64,000 nucleotides of DNA from an uncultured Dysgonomonas sp. (GCF_934668725.1 NZ_CAKUOF010000003.1:186001-250000); one strand, 5' to 3'; shown: positions 37,514 to 46,744, numbered from the stretch's first letter. A program made the numbers and translations. Notes: generated by a model from the letters alone, not told the origin.

Positions 37514-38119
37514 TTATTCCGATAACTTATAGTCTTGAGCATTCACAACTGTAGCATAGAAATAATTTAATGCTGCAAGAAAAGCATTGTGTACATTTTC
37601 GCCGTCAACCACTTTTCCGTTAATTTCCAAGTTGGGAGCCGCACATGCATCACCTATTACCGTACAATTATAACCAAAATCCTTGGCTGCACGTGTAGTT
37701 GCATCAACGCACATACTTGTCATCATTCCACAAATAACAAGATCCGATATACCTTGTTCCTTCAAATACGCCTGAAGCTCTGTTTCTCGAAAGCTATTAG
37801 GAAAATGCTTTGTGATTACTTTCTCGCTACTAAGAGGAGCTACTTCCGAATGAATCTCTACACCTTGTGTACCAGGCACAAAAAATGTAGCACCCGGACG
37901 ATCCGAGATATGTTGTATATGTATAACCGGCAATCCTTCCTTGCGGAATTGCTCTAATACTGATTTTGCATTTATAACAGCTTCATCACTCCCAACTAGA
38001 GGCATATTTCCTCCCGTAAAATAGTCATTTTGTATGTCTATTATAATCAATGCTTTTTGTTGTGCAGTCATCATTAATGTGGAAATTAGTAATAATACAA
38101 TTAAACCTATCTTTTTCAT
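37514..38119 (-). CDS. Exported isochorismatase-family cysteine hydrolase
   Basis: A 201-residue member of the isochorismatase-like hydrolase family. The fold's catalytic triad is visible: Asp in ALIIIDIQNDYF, Lys in VITKHFPNSF and Cys in GMMTSMCVDATTRAA. It begins with a Sec signal peptide (MKKIGLIVLLLISTLMMTAQQ), so the enzyme should be periplasmic. It starts one base after the pncB stop, which suggests a link to nicotinate metabolism and possibly a nicotinamidase role. However, the DxH metal motif of classical nicotinamidases is not evident, so another amide or ester substrate is equally possible. Confidence 0.85.
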   Translation of the reverse strand: MKKIGLIVLLLISTLMMTAQQKALIIIDIQNDYFTGGNMPLVGSDEAVINAKSVLEQFRKEGLPVIHIQHISDRPGATFFVPGTQGVEIHSEVAPLSSEKVITKHFPNSFRETELQAYLKEQGISDLVICGMMTSMCVDATTRAAKDFGYNCTVIGDACAAPNLEINGKVVDGENVHNAFLAALNYFYATVVNAQDYKLSE

Positions 38120-38120
38120 T

Positions 38121-39281
38121 TCAATCTATTCCCAGTGTTAATTTACAGATTTCAATTTCTCTTTCGTTACCTGTATTCTTACCCATAACATCCGAAAGCT
38201 TCACTGCTTGTAAAAACTCTCCTTTAGGATTCGCTTTTATAGCTGATAACTTAATCACTATATTCAATGGTTTGACACCTACATCATTGGTAAAATAAGT
38301 ACCGATTCCGTATGTATCGTGTACACGGTCTCCCACAAAGTCTTTGATTCGTTTTACTTCTTCCAAATTTAGCGAATCACTATACACTATGGTTTTAGAT
38401 GCAGGATCAATCCTATTTTCTTTATAAAATTGAATTGCCTTTTCTGTAAATTCAATAACATCACCGCTATCGCAACGCACTCCATCGAATAGTTTAGCCT
38501 GTTTCAAGCTGAATGATTTGAAGAAAGAGTCTGTTGTATACGTATCGGTCAATGTAATCCCTAAGCTTCCCTGAAAGACCTCTACCCAAGCTTCGAGAGC
38601 CTTTATGTTTGCTGCACGATAACCGAATAATGCACCGTGATACATAAACCATTCATGCGGCATAGTACCGATAGGTGTAGTATTGTGCTTCATCGCCAGA
38701 TATACATTACTTGTTCCTTTGAAGTACTCTCCCGAATTTTCGCGAAGTGTTCCTACCACTTCATCGTGTACATCGAACGAGAAACGACGGCGAGTACCAA
38801 AATCCGAATAATCGGCCTTCATTGCCACCAATCCTTTGGCTTTCTCTATAGTCTTTTCCTTTACACCCTGCGGAGCCTGTCCCGTCATTATAAAATACAA
38901 TTCCGAGATCATTGCCATAAGCGGCACTTCCCAAAGAACGGTACGATACCAATAGCCTTCGATAGAGACTTTCAAATCGCCACCTTCTTGTGTTATCAGA
39001 ACTTCATCCGGATTGTATTGATATCCTTCGAGAAAGTCTATAAATGCCGGATCGAAGAAATAACAACGTCTTTCGATATATCGCTTTTCTTCTTTGGTCA
39101 TTTTCAGCTTTGTCATTGCTACAACCTCTTCTTTAAGACGTTCGGCAAAACCTTCCGGAAATGCGGTATGACCTCTATTTATAAATTCGTACCTCACATA
39201 GGAACGTGGATACAGCTTTTGTATAGCAAGCATTACCGAGAACTTATATAGATCATTGTCTGTAAAGTGTTTTATAATCAT
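38121..39281 (-). CDS. pncB: Nicotinate phosphoribosyltransferase
   Basis: Makes nicotinate mononucleotide from nicotinate and PRPP with ATP, the first step of the Preiss-Handler NAD salvage path. The start is taken at MIIKHFTDNDLYKFSV (39281); a longer frame from 39311 adds ten residues. The family blocks are FTDNDLYKFSVMLAI, YEFINRG, FGTRRRFSF, GTSNVYLAMKHNTTPIGTMPHEWF (in parts) and LFDGVRCDSGDV with the phosphate-binding region. 386 residues is typical. The downstream cysteine hydrolase starts one base after its stop, so both come from one transcript. Confidence 0.95.
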   Translation of the reverse strand: MIIKHFTDNDLYKFSVMLAIQKLYPRSYVRYEFINRGHTAFPEGFAERLKEEVVAMTKLKMTKEEKRYIERRCYFFDPAFIDFLEGYQYNPDEVLITQEGGDLKVSIEGYWYRTVLWEVPLMAMISELYFIMTGQAPQGVKEKTIEKAKGLVAMKADYSDFGTRRRFSFDVHDEVVGTLRENSGEYFKGTSNVYLAMKHNTTPIGTMPHEWFMYHGALFGYRAANIKALEAWVEVFQGSLGITLTDTYTTDSFFKSFSLKQAKLFDGVRCDSGDVIEFTEKAIQFYKENRIDPASKTIVYSDSLNLEEVKRIKDFVGDRVHDTYGIGTYFTNDVGVKPLNIVIKLSAIKANPKGEFLQAVKLSDVMGKNTGNEREIEICKLTLGID

Positions 39282-39387
39282 AATGACAGTATTTATTGTA
39301 TAAGTAAACAAGTGCAGGACTAAACAAGTTCACCGGTCACATTCATTTGAATACCCGTTCCTCTATTCAGGTTCTTAACTTCGAATA

Positions 39388-40797
39388 TTATTTCTTAATC
39401 AATAAAACTACATTTTCGACATGATGCGTATGTGGGAACATATCCACCGGTTGAACTTTCGCCACCTTATATTTAGCATCTAACAGATTCAAGTCTCTTG
39501 CCTGAGTTGCAGGATTACAGCTCACATAAACTACACGTTCGGGTTCTGCAAACAAAATAGCTTCGATAACATTATCGTGCATACCTGCACGGGGAGGATC
39601 GGTTATGATCACATCGGGCTTACCATGTTCATTGATAAAATCCTGTGTCAAGATATCCTTCATATCTCCCGCATAAAACAAGGTATTTTCTATTTTATTA
39701 TTTTGAGAATTGAATTTTGCATCTTCAATAGCATCTTCGACATACTCTATACCTACAACTTTGCGGGCATTGCGAGCCACAAAGTTAGCTATCGTACCCG
39801 TTCCTGTATATAAGTCATATACAAGTTCATTACCTGTCAATCCGGCAAAGTCACGAGTTATTTTATACAGATTATAAGCTTGTTCACTATTGGTTTGATA
39901 GAATGACTTAGGTCCTATTTTAAATTTCAGACCTTCCATCTCTTCATATATATAGTCATTGCCTTTCCATGTCAACACTTCCTGATCGGTGATTGTATCG
40001 TTGGCTTTCTGATTGATAATATACAATAAGGACGTTACTTGTGGAAACTTTTCTACGATAGCATTTAGCAGGTCTTCGTGTTTTTCTTTTTCATCATCAT
40101 AGAATACCACAATCACCATTAGCTCTCCAGTAGTAGATGTACGAATGATTAAGGTACGCATCAATCCTCCTCTGTTTCTCAGATCGAAGAATGTATATTC
40201 TTTAGCATAGCAATATTCACGTACAAAATTACGCAGTTGATTAGACACATCGTCTTGTAACCAACATTTATTAATCTCTAGTACCTTATCAAAACAGCCG
40301 GGAATATGGAAACCTACAGCATTCATATTATCAAACGTTACCCCTGACTGAACCTGCTCCCAAGTCAGCCATTTTTTATTGGAAAAAGTGAACTCCAACT
40401 TATTTCTGTAAAATTCGGTTTTCTCAGATCCTAGGATCGGTTGAATCTCCGGCAAATCAATTTTACCGATGCGAGTCAAATTATCCTCTACTTGTTTATG
40501 TTTGTATCTTAGTTGTTCCTGATATGGAAGAATCTGCCACTTACAACCTCCACAAACCCCAAAGTGTTCACAAAATGCTTCGGTACGCATATCTGAGTAC
40601 TTTTCAAAGCAAACAGGCTTTCCTTCAGCATAGTTTTTTTTCTTACGGCTCAATTGAAGATCAACAATATCACCGGGAACTACGAAGGGAACGAATACGA
40701 TCATGTTATCGATCTTGGCAATAGCCTTACCTTCGGCAGCAATATCTACTATCTCCACTGATGGATATATAGGTTGGGGTTTTCTTTCTTTTCTCAT
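39388..40797 (-). CDS. rlmD: 23S rRNA (uracil-5-)-methyltransferase, RlmD/RumA type
   Basis: SAM-dependent enzyme that makes 5-methyluridine in RNA. The 469-residue protein opens with a TRAM domain (VEIVDIAAEGKAIAKIDNMIVFVPFVVPGD in pieces), then the iron-sulphur motif CEHFGVCGGCKW. The SAM methyltransferase domain follows, with YDLYTGTGTIANFVA, the DPPRAGMH motif and the catalytic cysteine in VYVSCNPATQARDL. Bacteroidetes members of this family may methylate either U1939 or another site, so the symbol is a family assignment. A copy of the dispersed palindrome lies 9 bases before the ATG, in the leader. Confidence 0.9.
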   Translation of the reverse strand: MRKERKPQPIYPSVEIVDIAAEGKAIAKIDNMIVFVPFVVPGDIVDLQLSRKKKNYAEGKPVCFEKYSDMRTEAFCEHFGVCGGCKWQILPYQEQLRYKHKQVEDNLTRIGKIDLPEIQPILGSEKTEFYRNKLEFTFSNKKWLTWEQVQSGVTFDNMNAVGFHIPGCFDKVLEINKCWLQDDVSNQLRNFVREYCYAKEYTFFDLRNRGGLMRTLIIRTSTTGELMVIVVFYDDEKEKHEDLLNAIVEKFPQVTSLLYIINQKANDTITDQEVLTWKGNDYIYEEMEGLKFKIGPKSFYQTNSEQAYNLYKITRDFAGLTGNELVYDLYTGTGTIANFVARNARKVVGIEYVEDAIEDAKFNSQNNKIENTLFYAGDMKDILTQDFINEHGKPDVIITDPPRAGMHDNVIEAILFAEPERVVYVSCNPATQARDLNLLDAKYKVAKVQPVDMFPHTHHVENVVLLIKK

Positions 40798-40805
40798 TTC
40801 TATTT

Positions 40806-40818
40806 AGGTCTCAGACCT
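40806..40818 (-). repeat. Dispersed palindrome copy in the rlmD leader
   Basis: On the minus strand AATAAAAAGGTC-TGA-GACCT ends 8 bases before the rlmD ATG (40797). It is the best match to the oriented consensus and so close to the start that it would lie in or next to the ribosome-binding region. Confidence 0.7.
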
Positions 40819-40973
40819 TTTTATTTATTTTGTAGTTGATGACTTTACTTATTCATAGATAAACAATGTGAGATTCTATTGTTTAAGCTTATGCTGCAAA
40901 AGTAATATAAAATATTTTGTATCTTGGATTCCAAATGATTTCAATTAAAAAGCATTATATACTTCACTTAACA

Positions 40974-41552
40974 ATGAAAAACAAAATTACAAAAGTATCG
41001 GATCCTGATTTCTTACTTCATGAAGAACATAAAACATTAGAAAATTATGAATATCAGGCAATTCTAACACAGAAGCTAGATAATCCTAATGAGATTTTCA
41101 CCCAAGAAACAATTAATGAGATAGTACTTTGGAAAGTGAATAGATACGCAAGACTATCAGACGATATTCTTTTAAGTTTAAACTCAATAAAATTAGAAGA
41201 TCGAAAGCTTAACAAAGAAAAAACGTTTAAGATATTGAGTTTGCTTTTGAACCAACGAGGCATCCAACTTCCAATGGCATCAACTATCTTGCGATTCAAA
41301 AATCCTTATATCTACCAAATACTAGATCAGAGAATTTATCGAATTTTATATGGAATTCCTCTTTCTGAAATAATGAAGAAAAACAAAAAAATCGAATCCC
41401 AGATTGATCTTTATATAGATTATCTTAAAAAACTACAGAACGCCTGTGAAACATTAAAGATAAATTATAATAAAGCCGATAGAATATTATATATGGAGGA
41501 CAAATACGGAGTAAATAAAGGCATTAATCTCACAAATTATGGAACTAAATAA
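40974..41552 (+). CDS. Small protein resembling the HhH DNA-glycosylase (OGG-like) group
   Basis: A 192-residue, Lys- and Ile-rich protein. I take the ATG at 40974 (MKNKITKVSDPDF), since the first 19 residues of the longer frame from 40917 look like leader. The segment RGIQLPMASTILRFKNPYIYQILDQRIYRILYG (split here for length: RGIQLPMASTIL, NPYIYQILDQRIYR) resembles the helix-hairpin-helix plus conserved Asp region of base-excision glycosylases, in particular small OGG-like families. The base composition is AT-richer than its neighbours. No lysine nucleophile can be fixed by eye, so activity is only suggested. Confidence 0.55.
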   Translation: MKNKITKVSDPDFLLHEEHKTLENYEYQAILTQKLDNPNEIFTQETINEIVLWKVNRYARLSDDILLSLNSIKLEDRKLNKEKTFKILSLLLNQRGIQLPMASTILRFKNPYIYQILDQRIYRILYGIPLSEIMKKNKKIESQIDLYIDYLKKLQNACETLKINYNKADRILYMEDKYGVNKGINLTNYGTK

Positions 41553-41576
41553 AGAACATCACTCTTGAAAGTATAT

Positions 41577-41612
41577 TAAAAATAAAAATCCCCAAGTAAA
41601 ACTTGAGGATTT
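41577..41612 (-). terminator. Intrinsic terminator after the POT-type transporter
   Basis: AAATCCCCAAGT pairs with ACTTGAGGATTT (one mismatch) around a 3-base loop. On the minus strand a T run follows, so it ends the transporter transcript. Confidence 0.8.
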
Positions 41613-41625
41613 CTATATATTATGA

Positions 41626-43056
41626 TTATGCCATTCCGGCTTTTTCGGCGTCCATCTTTCGGGTTATCTTCCCATAGATAACAAGGGCAATAGCCGAGAC
41701 CAGTCCTATACCAAAGAAGAAAAACCAGATATAATGTGCATGCTCTGTAGCTGCTGCATATGCTTCGGAAGATGAAAACCCTTTCGGATCGGGGCAATAC
41801 CTTTGCAATAAAAATCCTGAGATACCAAACGCAAGCAATGAAGATACAAACGAGTGTAAATGGCTAAATCCTAAGTAAAGCCCTTCTTCTCCTTTAGGAG
41901 ACTGCAAAGAGAAATATTCCAGAAAGCGGGGCGAGATAAAACATTCTGCCAATGCCTGAAATGCAATACCTACAATCATCATAAACGTTACAGGGTGAAT
42001 GGTACCGAACAGTAAATCATTACCCATCATAGAACCTCCCGCCATGATAGCCGCAGATATCGGGATGATAAACATACCCACTGTCATGGATGCCAGAGCC
42101 GAACGCTTTTGCATCAAGGTAGTTACCAAGTTGACCAACAGGAATACCACCAACGGATTTACGTTTGCGATCCATCCGGGTGAAGCCTCCTGACCTACCA
42201 AACGAATCACATATTTAGGCATCGTGGCATACATTTGTTGCTGCACCATCCAGAAACCACTGACAATAAGGATAAGAACAATTAAGCGTCCATTTTTACA
42301 AACTTTAATCAATGCTTTAAATATATCGGAGAAAGTTTTGCCTTGCCCTGATGTATTTGAAGATTGATAAAAGAAATAAACAGCTACCAGAGCCAATAAT
42401 GTCATCGAAGCTGAAAAGTAATTCAGGTATACCAAACCTACATCGCCCAAGCTCTTACGAAGCGGGTCTACTACGGTTTTTCCTGTAAAAGCTCCGATAT
42501 TTACCATCATATAGAATATGGCAAAGCCTCTTGCACGGGTACTCTCTGTTGTTTCGCGAGCTACCGTTCCCGATATTACCGATTTTATAAATGCTCCACC
42601 AATCACAATTAATAAAAGGATAGGAACAATAGCCCATCGCTGAGAGCTATCTAACAGTCCTGTAAATGTGGTATCACGTCCAAAGGTAACAAAGCCCCTT
42701 TCTTGAAAGAAAGATGAAAATATTCCATCTCCTGTTCCTGCACCATAGCTAACCAAACCGGCATTCTCGAACATCGTTGGGAATATTCCCAAACCGAAGT
42801 ACCCAACGGTAAGAAGTGTGAAGGCTATAATAATAGATGTACGGAATCCTATTTTATCGGCGTATGCACCGACAAATGTAGGCAGGAAATAAAGCAATGC
42901 GGAAAATGTACCTGAAATTAAACCCGATTCGACATCGGTAAATCCCCAAACATTGGACAGGTAAATAGTAAGAACGATAAAGACGGCATAATAAGCCAGC
43001 CTTTCCAACAATTCGACGGAGTTGGCAACCCAAAAGGCTTTAGAGAATTTAGTCAT
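41626..43056 (-). CDS. Major facilitator, POT (peptide transporter)-like
   Basis: A 476-residue inner-membrane protein with about 12-14 hydrophobic spans. Near the N-terminus the segment VELLERLAYYAVF matches the ExxER-x-x-YY proton-coupled oligopeptide transporter signature, and the middle region has a large loop (about 110-140) with aromatic residues. It therefore probably imports di- or tripeptides with protons, although MFS relatives with other substrates keep similar motifs. No regulator is adjacent; the gene stands alone, with a terminator downstream and a -7-like TAGCTTTG box near 43141-43148 upstream. Confidence 0.8.
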   Translation of the reverse strand: MTKFSKAFWVANSVELLERLAYYAVFIVLTIYLSNVWGFTDVESGLISGTFSALLYFLPTFVGAYADKIGFRTSIIIAFTLLTVGYFGLGIFPTMFENAGLVSYGAGTGDGIFSSFFQERGFVTFGRDTTFTGLLDSSQRWAIVPILLLIVIGGAFIKSVISGTVARETTESTRARGFAIFYMMVNIGAFTGKTVVDPLRKSLGDVGLVYLNYFSASMTLLALVAVYFFYQSSNTSGQGKTFSDIFKALIKVCKNGRLIVLILIVSGFWMVQQQMYATMPKYVIRLVGQEASPGWIANVNPLVVFLLVNLVTTLMQKRSALASMTVGMFIIPISAAIMAGGSMMGNDLLFGTIHPVTFMMIVGIAFQALAECFISPRFLEYFSLQSPKGEEGLYLGFSHLHSFVSSLLAFGISGFLLQRYCPDPKGFSSSEAYAAATEHAHYIWFFFFGIGLVSAIALVIYGKITRKMDAEKAGMA

Positions 43057-43391
43057 AATAGTCTAGAGTCTGTTTTATATTTAATGTTATTGATATTTAA
43101 GACATTTAAGGTATCAGTTCCTAAGTTGACAGCAGGCTTACAAAGCTATACAATCTCATTACAAAAGATGACAATCGGACTATAAAAAGAGTACACTTTC
43201 GCCACCCATACAAATAATTGAAAATCAATCACAAAACCCTAAAAACATTACAAAAATGACAAAAGTGACACTTTTTTCGCCTGTTCTTTTTTTCTCGGTC
43301 TGTAACTTTCAGCAGTGTAATCATTCCCTTAATATATAGATAAATAAGAGAGTCTAAGTATTGATGATTTCCACCTTCTTTCTTTCAGCAA
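43057..43391. other. Intergenic region upstream of the transporter
   Basis: AT-rich sequence without a convincing open reading frame. It holds a TAGCTTTG -7-like box for the transporter (minus strand, 43141-43148), but the TTG sites lie 13 or 23 bases away rather than 20. Confidence 0.4.
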
Positions 43392-43419
43392 TAAAAAACA
43401 GAAACCTTAAAACGGTTTC
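43392..43419 (-). terminator. Terminator overlapping the stop codon of the barrel-protein gene
   Basis: On the minus strand GAAACC, GTTTTAA, GGTTTC forms a hairpin followed by TGTTTTTTATT. The stop codon of the upstream gene (43407-43409) lies in the loop, so the end of translation and of transcription coincide. Confidence 0.75.
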
Positions 43420-44087
43420 ATGTAGTAGGTGGCAGCTATAGATATAACTCTGTTGGCCGACCTCGAAAAAGGATCTGTTTTATGACTGCTGTAAATATCC
43501 GAAAATCCCATATAATAGCGTCCCTCTAAGGCGAAATTACCGGCTCCCGTACGTAGTTCAAAACCCAGTCCGAAAACTAATCCGTAATCGAATTTATTCT
43601 GAACTTTTTGGTTATATTGCTCCCATGCTTTTGATTCATCATAATCTGATGTTGATAAATCCTTTGTTTTTTGCTCACCAACCAAAAAGCTAATCTGAGG
43701 TCCGAGATTTACAAAAACACGCTTTTTTCCACCAAAATAGATATGGGTAAGAAAAGGGATCTGTATATAAGCCAATTTTTGTGTAAATCTCGAAGAATCT
43801 GTATTCTCTACAGGAAACTTTTGCTCATACCCCTGCTGGCTATAATTTAACTCGGCTATAAAACCTAAATTTTTCTCCGAAATATATCGCACCGACACTC
43901 CTCCTTTATACTGCTGCAACATTTTAGTGTCCAAGCTCTTAGATGGATCAGTTGTTACAAAACTCATATCAGATAAATTTACCCCAAAATTAGCACCAAA
44001 GTTCCATTCGGGAGTAAATTTTGTTTGAGAGTATCCTTTAACGCATATCAAAGCGAAAAGTAAAACAGCCAGAGTTTTTTTTATCAT
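43407..44087 (-). CDS. Outer-membrane beta-barrel protein (PorT-like)
   Basis: A 226-residue exported protein with a signal peptide (about 1-20, ending VKGYSQ) and repeated amphipathic strands (GGVSVRYISEKNLGFIAELNYSQQGYE in parts, FDYGLVFGLGFELR, FALEGRYYMGF), ending in an aromatic residue. This suits the PorT/outer-membrane-protein beta-barrel domain common in Bacteroidetes. It overlaps the upstream LysM/receptor gene by 4 bases, so the two are translated together. The role may be to help that protein or another envelope complex. Confidence 0.8.
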   Translation of the reverse strand: MIKKTLAVLLFALICVKGYSQTKFTPEWNFGANFGVNLSDMSFVTTDPSKSLDTKMLQQYKGGVSVRYISEKNLGFIAELNYSQQGYEQKFPVENTDSSRFTQKLAYIQIPFLTHIYFGGKKRVFVNLGPQISFLVGEQKTKDLSTSDYDESKAWEQYNQKVQNKFDYGLVFGLGFELRTGAGNFALEGRYYMGFSDIYSSHKTDPFSRSANRVISIAATYYMKPF

Positions 44088-45871
44088 TTATTGTATTCTA
44101 TTTTATCTATGCTACCATTTGGTTTATAATGAATTATAAAAAATCCATTATTCATAAAACCGCTATTTGCATTTGTTTTATCAAAAATAATAGGAGTTTG
44201 CAAGGCAGGTACTGATATTGAACTTACAGCAGACTCAAAATTCTTTCCGTATTTAAGTAGTGCCGTAAGAAAATAAATACCGGTATCGTAACCTAACGCA
44301 GCGTATTTGGGATATGTATTAATCAACGATTTATTATTATACCATCTCTGATAGTTCGACACAAACTGTTTGGTTTTATAATCATCATCAGATAAATAAA
44401 ACGGAGTAAATATATAGGTATCGTTTTTATAAAAATCAGTAAAGAACTGAGCATAAGTCTGCCATTCGGTATATCCGAATAATGAAAAGCTTGTAGTGGG
44501 TTGCTCTTCTCTTATCGAATTGAGTGCGGGCAACAGATTTTGCAGCAATTGAGCCGACCCCGAAGTGGCTACTATGACATTTTTACGATTACGATCCATA
44601 GCCAAAGATAAGTTGGATGTCAGATTTTGATTGGCTGCAATCGAATTAGCCTTCATTCCTCTTTGGTTCAATTGCATATTTAAGGCCGAAACAAACTCTT
44701 TTTTGTCATTGTCTCCACCACTTTCTGTTATATAAATAACATTGGCATTACCAAATATATTTGCAAATGCTTTTGCTGCATTGGCATACAATGTCTCATG
44801 GGGTGAGTTTAATTGGAATATTTGATTATTTTTTTGAGTTTCGTCTGTTTTTGTAGGAAATGGAATAGCATATTTTATTCCTTGTTTTTTGGCAAAATTA
44901 GAAATTACATCTATCTGGTCGGGAGAAACCCCACCGATAATAAGATCCAAGTCTTTCATTTCATATGTATCCAATAAACTTTTCAGCTTAGTCGTCCCTG
45001 TTTCAGATCCCATATCAAAAACATATACATTTGCCGAAAGCCCTTTTGCTTTCATTTCCTCCAAAGCCAACAAGAAGCCTTCGTAATATTCAATAAAACG
45101 GGCACTTTTGCCTTGCGACTTATTCAAGAAAGGAAGAACTATACCTATCTTAATTGCATCAACATCTCTCAATGTACTCACCGGAGCTTGACCGTTTGGA
45201 GAAGATGAGACACCGCTTCCGCTTTGTAAAGTTGGTATGAGAATAGTCATTCCCTGCTTCAAGCCGTCTTTCAATACAGGATTAAAGTCCGTTAAAGCTT
45301 CGGGAGTTGTATTATATTGTCTGGCAATGCCATAAAGCGTTTCCTTTGCAGCAACATTATGTTCTATAAAATGGCTTTTAGCAGCAGGTACTAAAGGTGC
45401 TTGTGCTGTATATTTTCCGGTTGGAATAACCAATGACTGCCCTTCGCTTAATGGTTTTACTTTCAGTTCGGGATTGGCATTTACAAGGTCATCTACTTTT
45501 ATATCGAATTGTTTAGCTATCGAATAAAGTGTTTCTTTCGATTTCACTAGATAAGATTTGCCCGAAGTACTCGCAATTTGTGTTGCCGGAGAAGAATTTG
45601 TAGGTATCTTGATCTCTTCACCCAATTTAAGTCCTTTCTCTGCCTGAGGATTCAAAGCATAAATGTCTCCTACCGAAATATTATATAAGCGTGCTATAGA
45701 ATAAGCTGTATCCCCTTTGGTTACCGTATGTTTTTTATACTTGCCATTATTTTGCGAAACCTCGATTTTCAAAGCCGATGTAGCAATTCCTTCCACTACT
45801 GATGCGGAAAGCGTAGTTGCGATAGCCAGATAACAACCTGCAATAATGGATTTAACGTATTTAAAATTCAT
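44084..45871 (-). CDS. LysM protein fused to a periplasmic-binding-protein-like receptor domain
   Basis: An exported 595-residue protein with a signal peptide. Three LysM modules, known to bind peptidoglycan, lie at about 45-92 (KKHTVTKGDTAYSIARLYN), 105-150 (YLVKSKETLYSIAKQFD) and 167-214 (HNVAAKETLYGIARQYN). A type-1 periplasmic-binding fold follows at about 240-590 (IKIGIVLPFLNKSQGKSARF, DLIIGGVSPDQIDVISNF, YALGYDTGIYF-type AALGYDTGIYFLTALLKYG), of the amino-acid/leucine-binding kind. No permease or ATPase genes are adjacent, so a transport role is unlikely. The layout recalls LpoA, which activates a PBP. Confidence 0.88.
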   Translation of the reverse strand: MNFKYVKSIIAGCYLAIATTLSASVVEGIATSALKIEVSQNNGKYKKHTVTKGDTAYSIARLYNISVGDIYALNPQAEKGLKLGEEIKIPTNSSPATQIASTSGKSYLVKSKETLYSIAKQFDIKVDDLVNANPELKVKPLSEGQSLVIPTGKYTAQAPLVPAAKSHFIEHNVAAKETLYGIARQYNTTPEALTDFNPVLKDGLKQGMTILIPTLQSGSGVSSSPNGQAPVSTLRDVDAIKIGIVLPFLNKSQGKSARFIEYYEGFLLALEEMKAKGLSANVYVFDMGSETGTTKLKSLLDTYEMKDLDLIIGGVSPDQIDVISNFAKKQGIKYAIPFPTKTDETQKNNQIFQLNSPHETLYANAAKAFANIFGNANVIYITESGGDNDKKEFVSALNMQLNQRGMKANSIAANQNLTSNLSLAMDRNRKNVIVATSGSAQLLQNLLPALNSIREEQPTTSFSLFGYTEWQTYAQFFTDFYKNDTYIFTPFYLSDDDYKTKQFVSNYQRWYNNKSLINTYPKYAALGYDTGIYFLTALLKYGKNFESAVSSISVPALQTPIIFDKTNANSGFMNNGFFIIHYKPNGSIDKIEYNK

Positions 45872-45942
45872 TTGAGTGTGTATTTATTATTGTAGAAACA
45901 AAGGTATAAAAATTAGTGATATTTTTCAGTAAGGTATATGGC

Positions 45943-46677
45943 CTATTTGTATTTATCCCAAAGAGCTGATTCTATTACATTACGACTTTTTGCTATCAGC
46001 TCGGGAATATCAGCTTCGGTCATCCCTGTAGTAGAAATAGGATCATGTATTACTATTTCGAGTTTTTTTGCCGGATGCATCAGTCTCGAATGTATTTTCA
46101 ACACATCGTAAGGCCCGTTCAAGGTTATAGGAACAATAGGCAATTGCATTTGGGTAGCTATTACATATGCCCCTCTTTTGAACCGTCCCATTTTACCTGT
46201 ATACGTGCGTTGTCCTTCGGGAAATATAGCCATAGAAACACCTTCTGCCAATTCGCGCTCGGCCTTATCTATTGTTTGGGTCATGGCACGTGTATTCGAA
46301 CTGTCAACAAAAACATGTCCTGCTATTTCCGATGCCTTTCCGACAAACGGGATCTTCCGCAACTCATACTTTTGCACCCATTTGATATTCTGACCTAAGT
46401 ACCCGTAAGTCAAGAATATATCAAATGCCCCTTGATGGTTAGCCACAAAGACATATGATTGATTAGGGTCTATTTTGCTATTGTGCCGTACCTTTATTCG
46501 GCACAGTGCAGCCCTACAAACTATTTTAGACCAGTATTTAGGAGGGACATATCCCCAAAACTTATTATTTCCGATAGTGCAACCTAGCATAACCAGAATT
46601 GCTGTAGCAACGGTGGTCACAACAAGAATCGGAATAAATATCAGCCATTGATATAAAAAAGAAAGAACAGCTTTCAT
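45943..46677 (-). CDS. plsC: 1-acyl-sn-glycerol-3-phosphate acyltransferase
   Basis: Adds the second acyl chain to lysophosphatidic acid to form phosphatidic acid. The 244-residue membrane-associated protein has an N-terminal hydrophobic anchor (about 5-35), the catalytic NHQGAFD (H-x4-D) motif near residue 75, the FPEGQRT block near 153 and the PIVPITLNGPYDVL block. Its relatives may also be acylglycerolphosphate transferases of other lipids, but the motif set is standard. A palindrome copy lies about 70 bases upstream. Confidence 0.93.
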   Translation of the reverse strand: MKAVLSFLYQWLIFIPILVVTTVATAILVMLGCTIGNNKFWGYVPPKYWSKIVCRAALCRIKVRHNSKIDPNQSYVFVANHQGAFDIFLTYGYLGQNIKWVQKYELRKIPFVGKASEIAGHVFVDSSNTRAMTQTIDKAERELAEGVSMAIFPEGQRTYTGKMGRFKRGAYVIATQMQLPIVPITLNGPYDVLKIHSRLMHPAKKLEIVIHDPISTTGMTEADIPELIAKSRNVIESALWDKYK

Positions 46678-46744
46678 GTTATTCTAAATCTAGATGTTTT
46701 CATTCAAATAAACAAAAATACATTTTTTTAGTCTTTCCTGAAAC

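Noticed and set aside
44084..45871. Amino-acid ABC transporter binding protein
   Set aside because: Although the fold matches, three LysM modules and the lack of permease and ATPase genes argue against transport.
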